Shown: positions 35,037 to 44,614 of the stretch, one piece after another
Layout of the letters: each line of letters opens with the position of its first letter
How positions within the stretch are numbered: the first letter of the stretch is position 1
Source of the DNA: Pseudomonas sp. Seg1
GTDB lineage: Bacteria > Pseudomonadota > Gammaproteobacteria > Pseudomonadales > Pseudomonadaceae
NCBI RefSeq assembly: GCF_018326005.1
Contig: NZ_AP021903.1
Span: forward strand, 1,862,001-1,926,000
Direction: 5' to 3'
Length of the DNA: 64,000 nt
Program-made: the position numbers and the translations under genes
The notes under the pieces: model-generated
What the model saw: only the letters and a program-made list of their open reading frames with translations
What the model was told of the DNA's origin: nothing
Databases searched by the model: none

Positions 35037-35861
35037 TTATTCCAGTTTCTTAAATAACGCATTGCCACAGCGCGAGCAGAACGCCGCGCCGTGTTCGTGG
35101 CTGTTTTTCTTGCACACCGGGCAGTCGTGTTGCAGCTGTTCGCCGCGCATGGCGTTGGCCAGTTCGGCGGTGAAAATCCCCGTCGGCACGGCAATGATCG
35201 AATAACCGGTGATCATCACCAGCGATGAAATCACCTGGCCCAGCGGCGTCTTCGGCACGATGTCGCCGAAGCCCACCGTGGTCAGGGTCACGATAGCCCA
35301 ATAGATGCCTTTGGGAATGCTGGTGAAGCCATGCTCCGGGCCTTCGATCACGTACATCAACGTGCCGAACACCGTCACCAGGGTGCAGACGCTGACCAGG
35401 AACACGACGATTTTCTGCTTGCTGCCGCGCAGCGCCGACATCAAATAGTTGGCCTGCTTGAGGTACGGACTGAGCTTGAGCACGCGGAAAATCCGCAGCA
35501 TCCGAATGATCCGGATAATCAGCAGGTACTGCGCATCGCTGTAATACAGCGCGAGGATGCCCGGCACGATCGCCAGCAGGTCCACCAGTCCATAAAAACT
35601 GAAGGCATAGCGCAACGGCTTGGGCGAGCAGTACAGACGCAGGATGTACTCGCCGAGAAAGATGATCGTGAAGCCCCACTCGATGTACGCCAGCACATCG
35701 GCGTAGTTGCGGTGAACGCTGTCGATACTGTCGAGCATCACGATCACCAGACTGGCGAGGATGATCAACAGCAAGATGCCGTCGAAGCGCCGCCCGGCGA
35801 GGGTGTCGCTCTGGAAAATCATGACGTAAAGCCGTTCACGCCAGTTGCTGCTGCTGTCCAT
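35037..35861 (-). CDS. Voltage-gated K+ channel with a C-terminal zinc-ribbon-like tail
   Basis: 274 aa, six transmembrane segments. S4 carries regularly spaced arginines (RIIRMLRIFRVLKL) and the pore has selectivity filter TVGFGD. After S6 the tail ends in CPVCKKN... AFCSRCG, two CxxC pairs that could bind zinc, an uncommon addition. ATG 35861 was chosen; the frame extends to a TTG at 35879. Confidence 0.9.
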   Translation of the reverse strand: MDSSSNWRERLYVMIFQSDTLAGRRFDGILLLIILASLVIVMLDSIDSVHRNYADVLAYIEWGFTIIFLGEYILRLYCSPKPLRYAFSFYGLVDLLAIVPGILALYYSDAQYLLIIRIIRMLRIFRVLKLSPYLKQANYLMSALRGSKQKIVVFLVSVCTLVTVFGTLMYVIEGPEHGFTSIPKGIYWAIVTLTTVGFGDIVPKTPLGQVISSLVMITGYSIIAVPTGIFTAELANAMRGEQLQHDCPVCKKNSHEHGAAFCSRCGNALFKKLE

Positions 35862-35882
35862 GGAAAACGCCTGAATCAAAGA

Positions 35883-36797
35883 TCAGCGCAGCCTAGGTTG
35901 ATTCTCCCCGTGAGCGCAAGACGCACTGTCTACCGTGGCTTTGCCGAGCATTTGAATCCCGGCGCGAATCAGCCAGCAGGCGAGGATGAACGGCGCGGTC
36001 AACGTGGCCAAGCCGATGGCGGCAAACAGCGGCGTGACCAGCAGTGCGAGGACGATGCCGACCAGCGGCAACCACGGTTGTTGGCGTTGGCTACTGAAGG
36101 CGAGGGCGGCGAGTACGGCGTTATAGCTGCCGAGGCCGAAAAGCGCAGCGCTGGTTTCGTGGTGTAGCAGGCTGGAGCCCAGGCCGATGGCAGATGCGAG
36201 CAGCGCCCAGCAGAAGGCGCGGCGATCCGCGATCAACAAACCGGCGGCGATCAGCGCGCCTGCCAATGGATGGTCGAGAAACATCACCTGGCCCAAGCCT
36301 CGGAGCTCGGCCGCGAGCAGGTTCAGCGTATTCATCTCGATGTGAGCCATCGGCGCTGACGGTTCAGCGAACAGCAATAACGCCCAGCTCATGGCCACGA
36401 ACGGCGAGGTGTAGGCCGGTATGGATCGGCTGCGGTACACATATTTGAGCCATTGCTGCGTGAGCATCGCGCTCAAGCCGCCGGCAGCGAGAATCAGCGG
36501 CGGCAGCATCGGCGACCAAGGGAAATACAGACTCAGCAACAGGCCGAGCAAAACGCCGTTGTAGCTGAACAGCCCGGCCTGGCGATCGGCCTTGGCGTAG
36601 TTGCGTCGTTGTGCGGTGAGCAACCCGGCGACAGCACCGAGCAGCGCACCGGCAAACAGCACGGGCGCAGTGAGCAGGATCGCCAAGAGGCACAGCAGGC
36701 CGCACAGCGGATGGCGCTGAAGGAATATTTGACTGAAACCGTTGAGCAAAGCCTCGGCCCAGTCGGGGCAGTGGGTGTTGAAATGATTGGCAGGCAT
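35883..36797 (-). CDS. Urea transporter (SLC14/UT family)
   Basis: 304 aa with about ten hydrophobic segments in two homologous halves; LFSYNGVLLGLLLSLYF and LFGLGSYNAVLAALAF are the paired repeat signatures (FSYNGVL / LGSYNAVL) of urea channels. The C-terminal end is polar. It lies 21 bp upstream of the K+ channel gene on the same strand. Confidence 0.88.
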   Translation of the reverse strand: MPANHFNTHCPDWAEALLNGFSQIFLQRHPLCGLLCLLAILLTAPVLFAGALLGAVAGLLTAQRRNYAKADRQAGLFSYNGVLLGLLLSLYFPWSPMLPPLILAAGGLSAMLTQQWLKYVYRSRSIPAYTSPFVAMSWALLLFAEPSAPMAHIEMNTLNLLAAELRGLGQVMFLDHPLAGALIAAGLLIADRRAFCWALLASAIGLGSSLLHHETSAALFGLGSYNAVLAALAFSSQRQQPWLPLVGIVLALLVTPLFAAIGLATLTAPFILACWLIRAGIQMLGKATVDSASCAHGENQPRLR

Positions 36798-36817
36798 GGC
36801 AGTTCTAAAAAGTCAGT

Positions 36818-37126
36818 GAAACCGAGTCGCCTGCTTCGCCAGCAGGCTGGCTCCCACATTGAATCTTTGTTCAGTCATTGATTTTGTGGTGCTCACAAAT
36901 CAACTGTGGGAGCGAGCCTGCTCGCGAAGAGGCCAGTAAAAACAATGAATCTCTTTGTTATATGAATCTCTGTGGCGAGGGAGCTTGCTCCCGCTGGGTC
37001 GCGAAGCGGCCCCAACATGGGTTGATGCGGTTTTTCTGTGAAAACCGTCATGCCCTAAAAGCGACGACTGCTGTGCAGTCGAGCGGGACGGTGCGACGAC
37101 TCGACGAGCTCCCTCGCCACAGGTTG
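36818..37126. repeat. Cluster of REP-like hairpins
   Basis: Several hairpins fill the 340-bp gap: one around CTGCTTCGCCAGCAGG (36.83 kb), one TGTGGGAGCGAGCCTGCTCG (36.905 kb), and a pair GGCGAGGGAGCTTGCTCCCG (36.97 kb) with GAGCTCCCTCGCCAC (37.11 kb). They are the usual fluorescens-group REP types. No gene seen. Confidence 0.75.
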
Positions 37127-37137
37127 TGTAGCTTTCG

Positions 37138-38553
37138 TTAAATCAACGTTTCAATACGCAGCGAGTTAGTTGATCCAGGCTGCCCGAACGGAACACCCGC
37201 CGTGATCAGCAAAGTATCGCCACGCTCGGCCATGCCTTGCGCCTGAGCAATCTCCAGCGCGGTCGAGCAGACTTCGTCAACCTGACGCAGGCGATCGTTG
37301 ACCACCGAGTGAATGCCCCACGCCACGCTCAAACGCCGCGCCGTCTGCAGGTTCGGCGTCAGGTTGAGGATCGGTGCTTTTGGCCGTTCCCGCGATGCAC
37401 GCAAACTCGACGCGCCCGACTCGCTGTAGTTGACCAGCACCGCCACTGGCAGCACGTTACTGATGCGACGGATCGCGCAGCTGATCGCATCGGAAACGGT
37501 CGCTTCAGCTTTCGGCCGACTCACGTCCAGTTGAGTCTGATAATCCGGGCCGTTTTCCACCTGACGGATGATCTTGCTCATCATCTGCACGGCTTCCAGC
37601 GGGTACTCGCCGGACGCGGTTTCCGCCGACAGCATCACCGCATCGGCACCTTCGGCCACGGCGTTGGCAACGTCAGTCACTTCAGCGCGGGTCGGGGCAG
37701 GGGAGAAGCGCATCGACTCCAGCATCTGCGTCGCCACCACCACCGGTTTGCCCAGTTCGCGGCAGGTGGTGATGATGTTTTTCTGAATCTGCGGCACGCT
37801 TTCCGCCGGCACTTCAACGCCGAGGTCACCACGGGCCACCATGATCGCGTCGCTCAGTTCGGCGATCTCGCGCAGCTGTTCAACCGCCGACGGCTTCTCG
37901 ATCTTCGCCATCAGGAACGCTTTGTCGCCGATCAGTTCGCGGGCTTCGAGGATGTCTTGCGGACGCTGCACGAACGACAGCGCAACCCAGTCCACACCCA
38001 GCTCCAGACCGAAACTCAAATCGCGACGATCCTTGGCGGTCAGCGGGCTCAGGTCGAGTACCGCTTGCGGCACATTGACGCCTTTGCGGTCCGACAACTC
38101 GCCACCGTTGAGCACGGTGGTGTCGATCGCGTCGTGGTATTTGGTCACCACGCGCAGACGCAGTTTGCCGTCGTCGAGCAGCAGATCCATGCCTGCTTCC
38201 AGTGCGGCGATGATTTCTGGATGCGGCAGATTCACCCGGCGTTCATCGCCCGGCGTCGCGTCCAGATCGAGGCGGAATGCCTGACCGCGATGCAATTGGA
38301 CCTTGCCGTCAGCGAACTTGCCGACGCGCAGTTTCGGCCCTTGCAAGTCCATCAGAATGCCCAGCGGGTAGTTGAGCTGGCGCTCGACTTCGCGGATCCA
38401 CTGATAACGCTTGGCGTGGTCGGCGTGATCGCCGTGGCTGAAGTTGAGGCGGAAGATGTTGACCCCGGCCTCGACCAGCTCGCGGATGTCTTCGATGCCA
38501 TCGACCGCAGGCCCGAGTGTGGCGAGGATTTTGACCTTTTTATCAGGCGTCAT
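37138..38553 (-). CDS. pykF: Pyruvate kinase of the glyoxylate/glycerate operon
   Basis: 471 aa. KILATLGPA N terminus, MDLQGPKLRVG, active-site MAKIEKPSAV and MVARGDLGVE are all present. It converts phosphoenolpyruvate to pyruvate, finishing conversion of 2-phosphoglycerate made by the upstream kinase. ATG overlaps the upstream stop (ATGA). The symbol follows the P. putida operon and is not certain. Confidence 0.93.
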   Translation of the reverse strand: MTPDKKVKILATLGPAVDGIEDIRELVEAGVNIFRLNFSHGDHADHAKRYQWIREVERQLNYPLGILMDLQGPKLRVGKFADGKVQLHRGQAFRLDLDATPGDERRVNLPHPEIIAALEAGMDLLLDDGKLRLRVVTKYHDAIDTTVLNGGELSDRKGVNVPQAVLDLSPLTAKDRRDLSFGLELGVDWVALSFVQRPQDILEARELIGDKAFLMAKIEKPSAVEQLREIAELSDAIMVARGDLGVEVPAESVPQIQKNIITTCRELGKPVVVATQMLESMRFSPAPTRAEVTDVANAVAEGADAVMLSAETASGEYPLEAVQMMSKIIRQVENGPDYQTQLDVSRPKAEATVSDAISCAIRRISNVLPVAVLVNYSESGASSLRASRERPKAPILNLTPNLQTARRLSVAWGIHSVVNDRLRQVDEVCSTALEIAQAQGMAERGDTLLITAGVPFGQPGSTNSLRIETLI

Positions 38554-39824
38554 GATTTAGAACTCTCGAGGATCAGAATGGCGCGGAAGTCGTTGACGTT
38601 GGTGCGGGTCGGCTCGGTGACGATCAGTGCATCGAGCGCTGCGAAATAGCCGTAGCCGTTGTTGTTATCCAGCTCATCGCTGGCGCTCAGACCGAGGGCG
38701 GCGGCGCGGGCGTAGCTGTCCGGGGTCATGATGGCGCCGGCGTTGTCTTCCGAGCCGTCGATGCCGTCGGTGTCACCGGCCAGGGCATAGACGCCGGGCT
38801 GGCCTTTGAGGCTGTCGGTCAGGCTGAGGAGGAATTCGGCGTTGCGCCCGCCACGGCCATTGCCGCGCACGGTCACGGTGGTTTCGCCGCCGGAAAGGAT
38901 CACGCACGGCGCCGCCAGTGGCTGGCCGTGGTTGATGATCTGGCGGGCGATGCCGGCGTGGACTTTCGCCACTTCGCGCGACTCGCCTTCGAGGTCGCCG
39001 AGGATCAGCGTGCTGAAACCGGCCTGACGGCATTTCACCGCAGCGGCGTCCAGCGACTGCTGAGGACGGGCGATCAACTGGAAATGACTGCGCGCCAGGC
39101 TCGGATCGCCGGGTTTGACGGTTTCCGATTCCGGGTTTTGCAGCCAGTTGCGTACCGAGGCCGGTACTTCGATGGCATAGCGCTTGAGGATCGCCAGCGC
39201 TTCGGCCGAGGTGCTCGGATCGGCCACGGTCGGGCCGGAAGCGATGACCGTGGCGAGGTCGCCCGGCACATCGGAAATGGCGTAGGTATAAACCGTCGCA
39301 GGCCAGCAGGCCTTGCCCAGGCGTCCGCCCTTGATCGCCGAGAGGTGCTTGCGCACGCAGTTCATCTCGCCGATGGTCGCACCGGATTTGAGCAGGGCCT
39401 TGTTGATCGATTGCTTGTCGGCGAGGGTGATGCCGGCGGCCGGCAAGGCGAGCAGGGCAGAGCCGCCGCCAGACAACAGGAAAATCACGCGGTCGTCTTC
39501 AGTCAGGTTGCTGACCAGCTCGAGCACGCGTTTGGCCACGGCCAGACCGGCAGCGTCCGGCACCGGATGCGCGGCTTCGACCACTTCGATTTTTTCGCAC
39601 GGGGCGCCGTGACCGTAACGGGTCACTACCAGGCCAGACACTTCACCTTCCCAGCAGCGCTCGACCACTTGCGCCATGGCAGCGGCGGCTTTGCCGGCAC
39701 CGATGACGATCACGCGGCCAGTGCGGTCGGCGGGCAGATGGGCTTCGAGGACTTGGTTCGGATGGGCCGCGTCGATGGCTGTGGCAAACAGCTCGCGCAG
39801 CAGTTGTTGCGGATCGACCGACAT
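38550..39824 (-). CDS. ttuD: Glycerate 2-kinase, MOFRL family (TtuD/GckA type)
   Basis: 424 aa. VIGAGKAAAAMAQVVE and the glycine-rich FLLSGGGSALLALP near the N terminus, and ILSGGETTVTVRGNGRGGRN with DTDGIDGSEDNAGA in the MOFRL domain. It phosphorylates glycerate formed by GlxR; relatives are often annotated hydroxypyruvate reductase. GGGAG precedes the ATG. Confidence 0.9.
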   Translation of the reverse strand: MSVDPQQLLRELFATAIDAAHPNQVLEAHLPADRTGRVIVIGAGKAAAAMAQVVERCWEGEVSGLVVTRYGHGAPCEKIEVVEAAHPVPDAAGLAVAKRVLELVSNLTEDDRVIFLLSGGGSALLALPAAGITLADKQSINKALLKSGATIGEMNCVRKHLSAIKGGRLGKACWPATVYTYAISDVPGDLATVIASGPTVADPSTSAEALAILKRYAIEVPASVRNWLQNPESETVKPGDPSLARSHFQLIARPQQSLDAAAVKCRQAGFSTLILGDLEGESREVAKVHAGIARQIINHGQPLAAPCVILSGGETTVTVRGNGRGGRNAEFLLSLTDSLKGQPGVYALAGDTDGIDGSEDNAGAIMTPDSYARAAALGLSASDELDNNNGYGYFAALDALIVTEPTRTNVNDFRAILILESSKS

Positions 39825-39883
39825 GGCGGGCTCCCGGAATTCTTGTTATTGGAGTGGAGCGACAACGGTGCAGCGACCCGGTC

Positions 39884-39975
39884 CCTGTGGGAGCTGGCTT
39901 GCCAGCGATTCAGGCGCTGCGGTCTTGCAGGCAGACCGCGTCGATGCCATCGCGGGCAAGCCCGCTCCCACAGGG
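39884..39975. repeat. REPIN (two REPs in inverted orientation)
   Basis: CTGTGGGAGCTGGCTTGCCA at the left and the inverted CGGGCAAGCCCGCTCCCACA at the right, in the gap between glxR and the kinase gene. Confidence 0.8.
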
Positions 39976-39994
39976 AGCGAGCCAGAGGCGCAGA

Positions 39995-40888
39995 TTATTT
40001 TTTGTCGCGAATCGAGAAGTTGGCCATGTGTTCCAGACCTTTGATCAGCGCCGAGTGGTCCCAGTTGCTGCCACCGATGGCCGCGCAGGTGCTGAACACT
40101 TGCTGGGCGTTGGCGGTGTTCGGCAGGTTGATGTTCAGCTCCTTGGCGCCTTGCAGGGCCAGGTTCAGGTCCTTCTGGTGCAGGCTGATGCGGAAGCCTG
40201 GATCGAAGGTGCCTTTGATCATGCGCTCGCCGTGCACTTCGAGGATCTTCGACGAAGCGAAACCGCCCATCAGCGCTTCACGCACTTTGGCCGGATCGGC
40301 ACCGTTTTTCGAGGCGAACAGCAGGGCTTCGGCCACAGCCTGAATGTTCAGCGCGACGATGATCTGGTTCGCGACTTTGGCAGTCTGACCGTCGCCATTG
40401 CCACCCACCAGGGTGATGTTCTTGCCCATGGCCTGGAACAGCGGCAGGGCGCGTTCGAACGCATCGGCGTCGCCACCGACCATGATGCTCAGGGTCGCAG
40501 CTTTGGCGCCGACTTCACCGCCGGACACTGGTGCGTCGAGGTACTGCGCGCCTTTCTCGTTGATCTTCGCGGCGAACGCCTTGGTGGCGGTTGGCGAGAT
40601 CGAACTCATGTCGATCACCACTTTGCCTTTGCCGATACCGGCAGCAACGCCGTCGGCGCGGAACAGTACGTCGTCGACCTGTGGGGTATCCGGGACCATG
40701 ACGATGATGAATTCAGCTTCCTGCGCCACTTCGCGCGGGTTGGCCAGGGCGACGGCGCCAGCGGCAACCAGATCGGCCGGGGCGGCGTCGTGGTGCGCCG
40801 ACAGGAACAGGCTGTGACCGGCTTTCTGCAGGTTCGCCGCCATTGGGTGGCCCATGATGCCGGTGCCGATAAATCCGATTTTAGCCAT
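39995..40888 (-). CDS. glxR: Tartronate semialdehyde reductase GlxR
   Basis: 2-hydroxy-3-oxopropionate reductase, 297 aa. N-terminal NAD(P)-binding GFIGTGIMGHPMAANL, catalytic-region DAPVSGGEVGA, and Lys in GQTAKVANQ. Converts tartronate semialdehyde from Gcl into glycerate. AGAGGA precedes the ATG. Confidence 0.95.
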   Translation of the reverse strand: MAKIGFIGTGIMGHPMAANLQKAGHSLFLSAHHDAAPADLVAAGAVALANPREVAQEAEFIIVMVPDTPQVDDVLFRADGVAAGIGKGKVVIDMSSISPTATKAFAAKINEKGAQYLDAPVSGGEVGAKAATLSIMVGGDADAFERALPLFQAMGKNITLVGGNGDGQTAKVANQIIVALNIQAVAEALLFASKNGADPAKVREALMGGFASSKILEVHGERMIKGTFDPGFRISLHQKDLNLALQGAKELNINLPNTANAQQVFSTCAAIGGSNWDHSALIKGLEHMANFSIRDKK

Positions 40889-40940
40889 GAGAAAATCCTC
40901 TTGTTTTTGTCTTTCCCCCGGTTTGCAACCGATGGGCTTT

Positions 40941-41070
40941 TGTGGCGAGGGGATTTATCCCCGATGGGCAGCGAAGCTGCCCCAGTTTTTAGCGCCAATC
41001 AGTTCCAATCCCGGGTGCAGGTTTTACGACTGCCGCGCAGCCGGTCGGGGATAAATCCCCTCACCACAGG
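40941..41070. repeat. Inverted intergenic repeat (TGTGGCGAGGGGATTTATCC type)
   Basis: Left arm TGTGGCGAGGGGATTTATCC and right arm GGGGATAAATCCCCTCACCA. A different hairpin family from the GTGGGAGC REPs, located between hyi and glxR. Confidence 0.75.
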
Positions 41071-41111
41071 GGATCTGGTTTCAAGTCCAGACCCATGTTG
41101 AAAACTCGAAC

Positions 41112-41894
41112 TCAGATTGCGTTGTGGGTCTTCAGCCAGCCAAGGCCCGCTTCAGTGGTGGTCAGCGGCTTGTACTCGCAACCCACCCAACCCTGATAAC
41201 CGATGCGGTCGAGGTGTTCGAACAGGAAGCGGTAGTTGATTTCACCGGTGCCCGGCTCGTTGCGCCCCGGGTTGTCCGCGAGCTGCACATGGTTGATCTC
41301 GCCCAGGTGCGATTGCAGGGTGCGGGCCAGATCGCCTTCCATGATTTGCATGTGATAGATGTCGTATTGCAGGAACAGATTGGCACTGCCGACCTGCTCG
41401 CGAATCGACAGGGCTTGCGCCGTGTTGTTCAGGTAGAAGCCCGGGATGTCGCGGGTGTTGATCGCTTCCATCACCAGTTTGATGCCCGCTGCCTGCAGCT
41501 TGTCGGCGGCGTATTTCAGGTTGGCGACGAAGGTCTTTTCTACCGTGGCATCGTCAACGCCTTGCGGACGGATACCGGCCAGGCAGTTGACCTGGGTATT
41601 GCCCAGTACTTGTGCGTAAGCGATGGCCAGATCGACCCCGGCGCGGAACTCTTCAACGCGATCCGGCAGGCAGGCGATACCGCGCTCGCCCTTGGCCCAG
41701 TCACCGGCCGGCAGGTTGAACAACACTTGGGTCAGACCATTGGCGTCGAGCTTGGCCTTGATTTCGGCAGAGCTGAAGTCGTACGGGAACAGGTATTCAA
41801 CGCCCGAGAAACCGGCCTTGGCGGCGGCGTCGAAACGGGCAAGGAAATCCTGTTCGGTGAACAGCATGGACAGGTTGGCTGCGAAACGCGGCAT
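41112..41894 (-). CDS. hyi: Hydroxypyruvate isomerase Hyi
   Basis: 260-aa TIM-barrel isomerase of the xylose-isomerase-like group. MPRFAANLSMLFTE start, GVEYLFPYDF, LVMEAINTRDIPGFYL (metal-binding Glu) and the C-terminal WVGCEYKP. Interconverts hydroxypyruvate and tartronate semialdehyde beside gcl and glxR. GGGAG precedes the ATG. Confidence 0.95.
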   Translation of the reverse strand: MPRFAANLSMLFTEQDFLARFDAAAKAGFSGVEYLFPYDFSSAEIKAKLDANGLTQVLFNLPAGDWAKGERGIACLPDRVEEFRAGVDLAIAYAQVLGNTQVNCLAGIRPQGVDDATVEKTFVANLKYAADKLQAAGIKLVMEAINTRDIPGFYLNNTAQALSIREQVGSANLFLQYDIYHMQIMEGDLARTLQSHLGEINHVQLADNPGRNEPGTGEINYRFLFEHLDRIGYQGWVGCEYKPLTTTEAGLGWLKTHNAI

Positions 41895-41925
41895 GGTGGT
41901 CTCCCGTAAATCTTGTGAGGTTCCC

Positions 41926-42020
41926 CTTGTGGGAGCGAGCCTGCTCGCGAAAGCGGTCTGTCAGCCAACATCGGTGTTGGATATGAAGCAGTCTTCGCGA
42001 GCAGACTCGCTCTCACAGGG
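41926..42020. repeat. REPIN between gcl and hyi
   Basis: TGTGGGAGCGAGCCTGCTCG to the left and its degenerate inverted partner (GCGAGCAGACTCGCTCTCAC) to the right. Confidence 0.75.
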
Positions 42021-42034
42021 AGAGCGGTCAGCAG

Positions 42035-43810
42035 TTAGTCGAGCAGCGAAATCGCCGTTGGCGCATCGTTGCCGACCAGCGCCAGGTCTTCGAACTCGTT
42101 GACAGCGTTGATCTCGGTACCCATGGAGATGTTGGTCACACGCTCCAGAATGATCTCGACGATCACCGGCACCTTGAACTCTTCGATCATCTGTTCGGCC
42201 TTGCGCAGGGCAGGGGCGATTTCCGACGGTTCGAACACACGCAGCGCCTTGCAGCCGAGGCCTTCGGCCACTGCGATGTGGTCAACCCCGTAACCGTTGA
42301 GTTCCGGCGCGTTGAGGTTATCGAAGGACAGCTGCACGCAGTAGTCCATTTCGAACCCGCGCTGGGCCTGACGGATCAGCCCCAGGTACGAGTTGTTCAC
42401 CACGACGTGGATGTAAGGCAGTTTGAACTGAGCGCCGACCGCCAGTTCTTCGATCATGAACTGGAAGTCATAGTCCCCCGACAGGGCCACGACTTTCCGG
42501 CTCGGATCGGCCTTGACCACGCCCAACGCTGCCGGAATGGTCCAGCCCAACGGGCCTGCCTGGCCACAGTTGATCCAGTGACGCGGCTTGTAGACGTGCA
42601 GGAACTGCGCGCCGGCAATCTGCGACAGACCAATGGTGCTGACGTAGCAGGTGTCTTTGCCGAATACTTGGTTCATCTCTTCATAAACGCGCTGCGGTTT
42701 GACCGGCACGTTGTCGAAGTGGGTCTTGCGGTGCAGGCTGGCTTTGCGCTGCTGGCAATCCTGCAGCCAGGCACTGCGGTTTTTCAGTTTGCCGGCGGCT
42801 TGCCATTCACGGGCCACTTCGATGAACACGGTCAGTGCAGCAGCGGCGTCGGACACGATGCCCAGATCCGGCGTGAACACACGACCAATCTGCGTGCCTT
42901 CGATGTCAACGTGAATGAACTTGCGGCCTTCGGTGTAGACGTCAACCGAACCGGTGTGGCGGTTGGCCCAACGGTTACCGATACCCAGCACCACGTCGGA
43001 TTTGAGCATCGTGGCGTTGCCGTAACGGTGCGAAGTCTGCAGGCCGACCATACCAACCATCAGGGGGTGATCGTCCGGGATGGTGCCCCAGCCCATCAGG
43101 GTCGGGATAACCGGGATGCCGGTCAGTTCAGCGAACTCGACCAGCAAGTCGCTGGCGTCAGCGTTGATGATGCCGCCGCCGGCCACCAGCAGTGGGCGCT
43201 CAGCCTGATCGAGCAGAGCCAAGGCCTTCTCGACCTGAACGCGAGTCGCGGTCGGTTTGGCCAATGGCAGCGGCTGGTAAGCGTCGATGTCGAATTCGAT
43301 TTCGGCCATCTGTACGTCGAACGGCAGATCGATCAGCACAGGGCCAGGGCGGCCGGAGCGCATTTCGTAGAAAGCTTTCTGGAACGCGTAAGGCACCTGG
43401 CCCGGTTCCAGAACAGTGGTCGCCCACTTGGTGACGGGCTTGACGATGCTGGTGATGTCGACCGCCTGGAAGTCTTCCTTGTGCATACGGGCGCGGGGTG
43501 CCTGGCCGGTAATGCAGAAGATTGGAATCGAGTCGGCCGAGGCGCTGTAGAGCCCGGTGACCATGTCGGTACCGGCAGGGCCGGAAGTACCGATGCACAC
43601 GCCGATATTGCCGGCCTTGGTGCGGGTGTAGCCCTCGGCCATGTGCGAGGCGCCTTCAACGTGGCGAGCGAGGACGTGATCGATGCCACCGACTTTCTGC
43701 AAGGCGGAGTACAGCGGGTTGATGGCAGCGCCCGGGATGCCAAAAGCGGTATCAACCCCTTCACGGCGCATCACCAGAACGGCGGCTTCGATTGCTCTCA
43801 TTTTGCTCAT
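42035..43810 (-). CDS. gcl: Glyoxylate carboligase Gcl
   Basis: ThDP-dependent enzyme joining two glyoxylates to tartronate semialdehyde and CO2. 591 aa, the normal length. Pyrimidine-binding N-terminal domain ([20 protein letters not shown]; a Val replaces the ThDP Glu in Gcl enzymes), FAD domain in the middle, and the C-terminal ThDP motif GDYDFQFM...NNSYLGLI. The frame extends upstream to 43891; ATG 43810 ([11 protein letters not shown]) is the family start. First gene of gcl-hyi-glxR-ttuD-pyk. A TTGTATACAA dyad is 27 bp upstream. Confidence 0.96.
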   Translation of the reverse strand: MSKMRAIEAAVLVMRREGVDTAFGIPGAAINPLYSALQKVGGIDHVLARHVEGASHMAEGYTRTKAGNIGVCIGTSGPAGTDMVTGLYSASADSIPIFCITGQAPRARMHKEDFQAVDITSIVKPVTKWATTVLEPGQVPYAFQKAFYEMRSGRPGPVLIDLPFDVQMAEIEFDIDAYQPLPLAKPTATRVQVEKALALLDQAERPLLVAGGGIINADASDLLVEFAELTGIPVIPTLMGWGTIPDDHPLMVGMVGLQTSHRYGNATMLKSDVVLGIGNRWANRHTGSVDVYTEGRKFIHVDIEGTQIGRVFTPDLGIVSDAAAALTVFIEVAREWQAAGKLKNRSAWLQDCQQRKASLHRKTHFDNVPVKPQRVYEEMNQVFGKDTCYVSTIGLSQIAGAQFLHVYKPRHWINCGQAGPLGWTIPAALGVVKADPSRKVVALSGDYDFQFMIEELAVGAQFKLPYIHVVVNNSYLGLIRQAQRGFEMDYCVQLSFDNLNAPELNGYGVDHIAVAEGLGCKALRVFEPSEIAPALRKAEQMIEEFKVPVIVEIILERVTNISMGTEINAVNEFEDLALVGNDAPTAISLLD

Positions 43811-43837
43811 GGTTTTGTGCCTCTTTACGTTTTGTAA

Positions 43838-43847
43838 TTGTATACAA
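43838..43847. promoter_or_regulatory. TTGTATACAA operator-like dyad near gcl
   Basis: A perfect 10-bp palindrome 27 bp upstream of the gcl start. An identical copy is at 43976-43985. The sequence is typical of GntR-family operators; no GntR gene is in the window. Confidence 0.6.
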
Positions 43848-43975
43848 GTGGCTTTGCGCAGAGTGTATTCACGGCGGACGGCGCAGGTCAATCCATTTTC
43901 TCAAGCGCCTGTTTCATTCGTCGGAAGCCTGTATGACTGTGGCTTTTCGTCGCACGTGGCGCTTTTCGAGAATTA

Positions 43976-43985
43976 TTGTATACAA
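43976..43985. promoter_or_regulatory. Second TTGTATACAA dyad in the gcl/GlcG-like divergent region
   Basis: Identical to the copy 138 bp away and 93 bp upstream of the divergent GlcG-like gene. Two copies in one divergent promoter suggest one repressor controls both transcripts. Confidence 0.6.
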
Positions 43986-44078
43986 AAAAATAACTCATTG
44001 TGTTCTATTTGTTGCATCCGGCTGCGGCAGAAAACCGCAGCCCCACGACTTTCCCAATAACAAAATGAGGACGGCACC

Positions 44079-44519
44079 ATGAGCGCTTTAACCTTGAAAG
44101 TCGCAGTCAACCTGGTCAACCAGGCCATCAGTGCCGGGCGGGGCATCAACGCCGCGCCGCTGACCATCGCGGTACTCGATACCGGCGGGCACCTGATCAC
44201 TCTGCAACGCGAAGACGGCGCCAGCCTGCTGCGCCCGCAGATCGCCATCGGCAAAGCCTGGGGCGCCATAGCACTGGGCAAGGGCTCACGCCTGTTGGCG
44301 CTCGACGCGCAACAACGTCCGGCGTTTATTGCCGCGCTGAACAGCATGGGCCAGGGCAGCGTCGTGCCGGCACCGGGTGGTGTGCTGATCCGCGATCAGG
44401 CGGGGAACGTGCTGGGTGCGATCGGCATCAGCGGCGATCTGTCGGACATCGATGAACAGGTCGCGATCAAAGCGGTGGAGGCGCTGGATTTGAAAGCGGA
44501 CGCGGGAGTGGCTTCTTGA
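44079..44519 (+). CDS. GlcG/HbpS-family protein
   Basis: 146 aa of the DUF336/GlcG fold: PLTIAVLDTGGHLITLQRED, IAIGKAWGAIALGKGSR, and GGVLIRDQAGNVLGAIGISG. GlcG-like genes commonly accompany glycolate/glyoxylate genes; here it diverges from gcl and shares two operator-like dyads. Biochemical role not established. Confidence 0.88.
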   Translation: MSALTLKVAVNLVNQAISAGRGINAAPLTIAVLDTGGHLITLQREDGASLLRPQIAIGKAWGAIALGKGSRLLALDAQQRPAFIAALNSMGQGSVVPAPGGVLIRDQAGNVLGAIGISGDLSDIDEQVAIKAVEALDLKADAGVAS

Positions 44520-44614
44520 TCTGAACGCAATCACCCCGGTTGGCATTGAGGTGGTGACGAATCGGGGTGGCGTCGATAGACTGCCGCCCCGTTTTTGTAT
44601 CAAGGAAGATCAGC

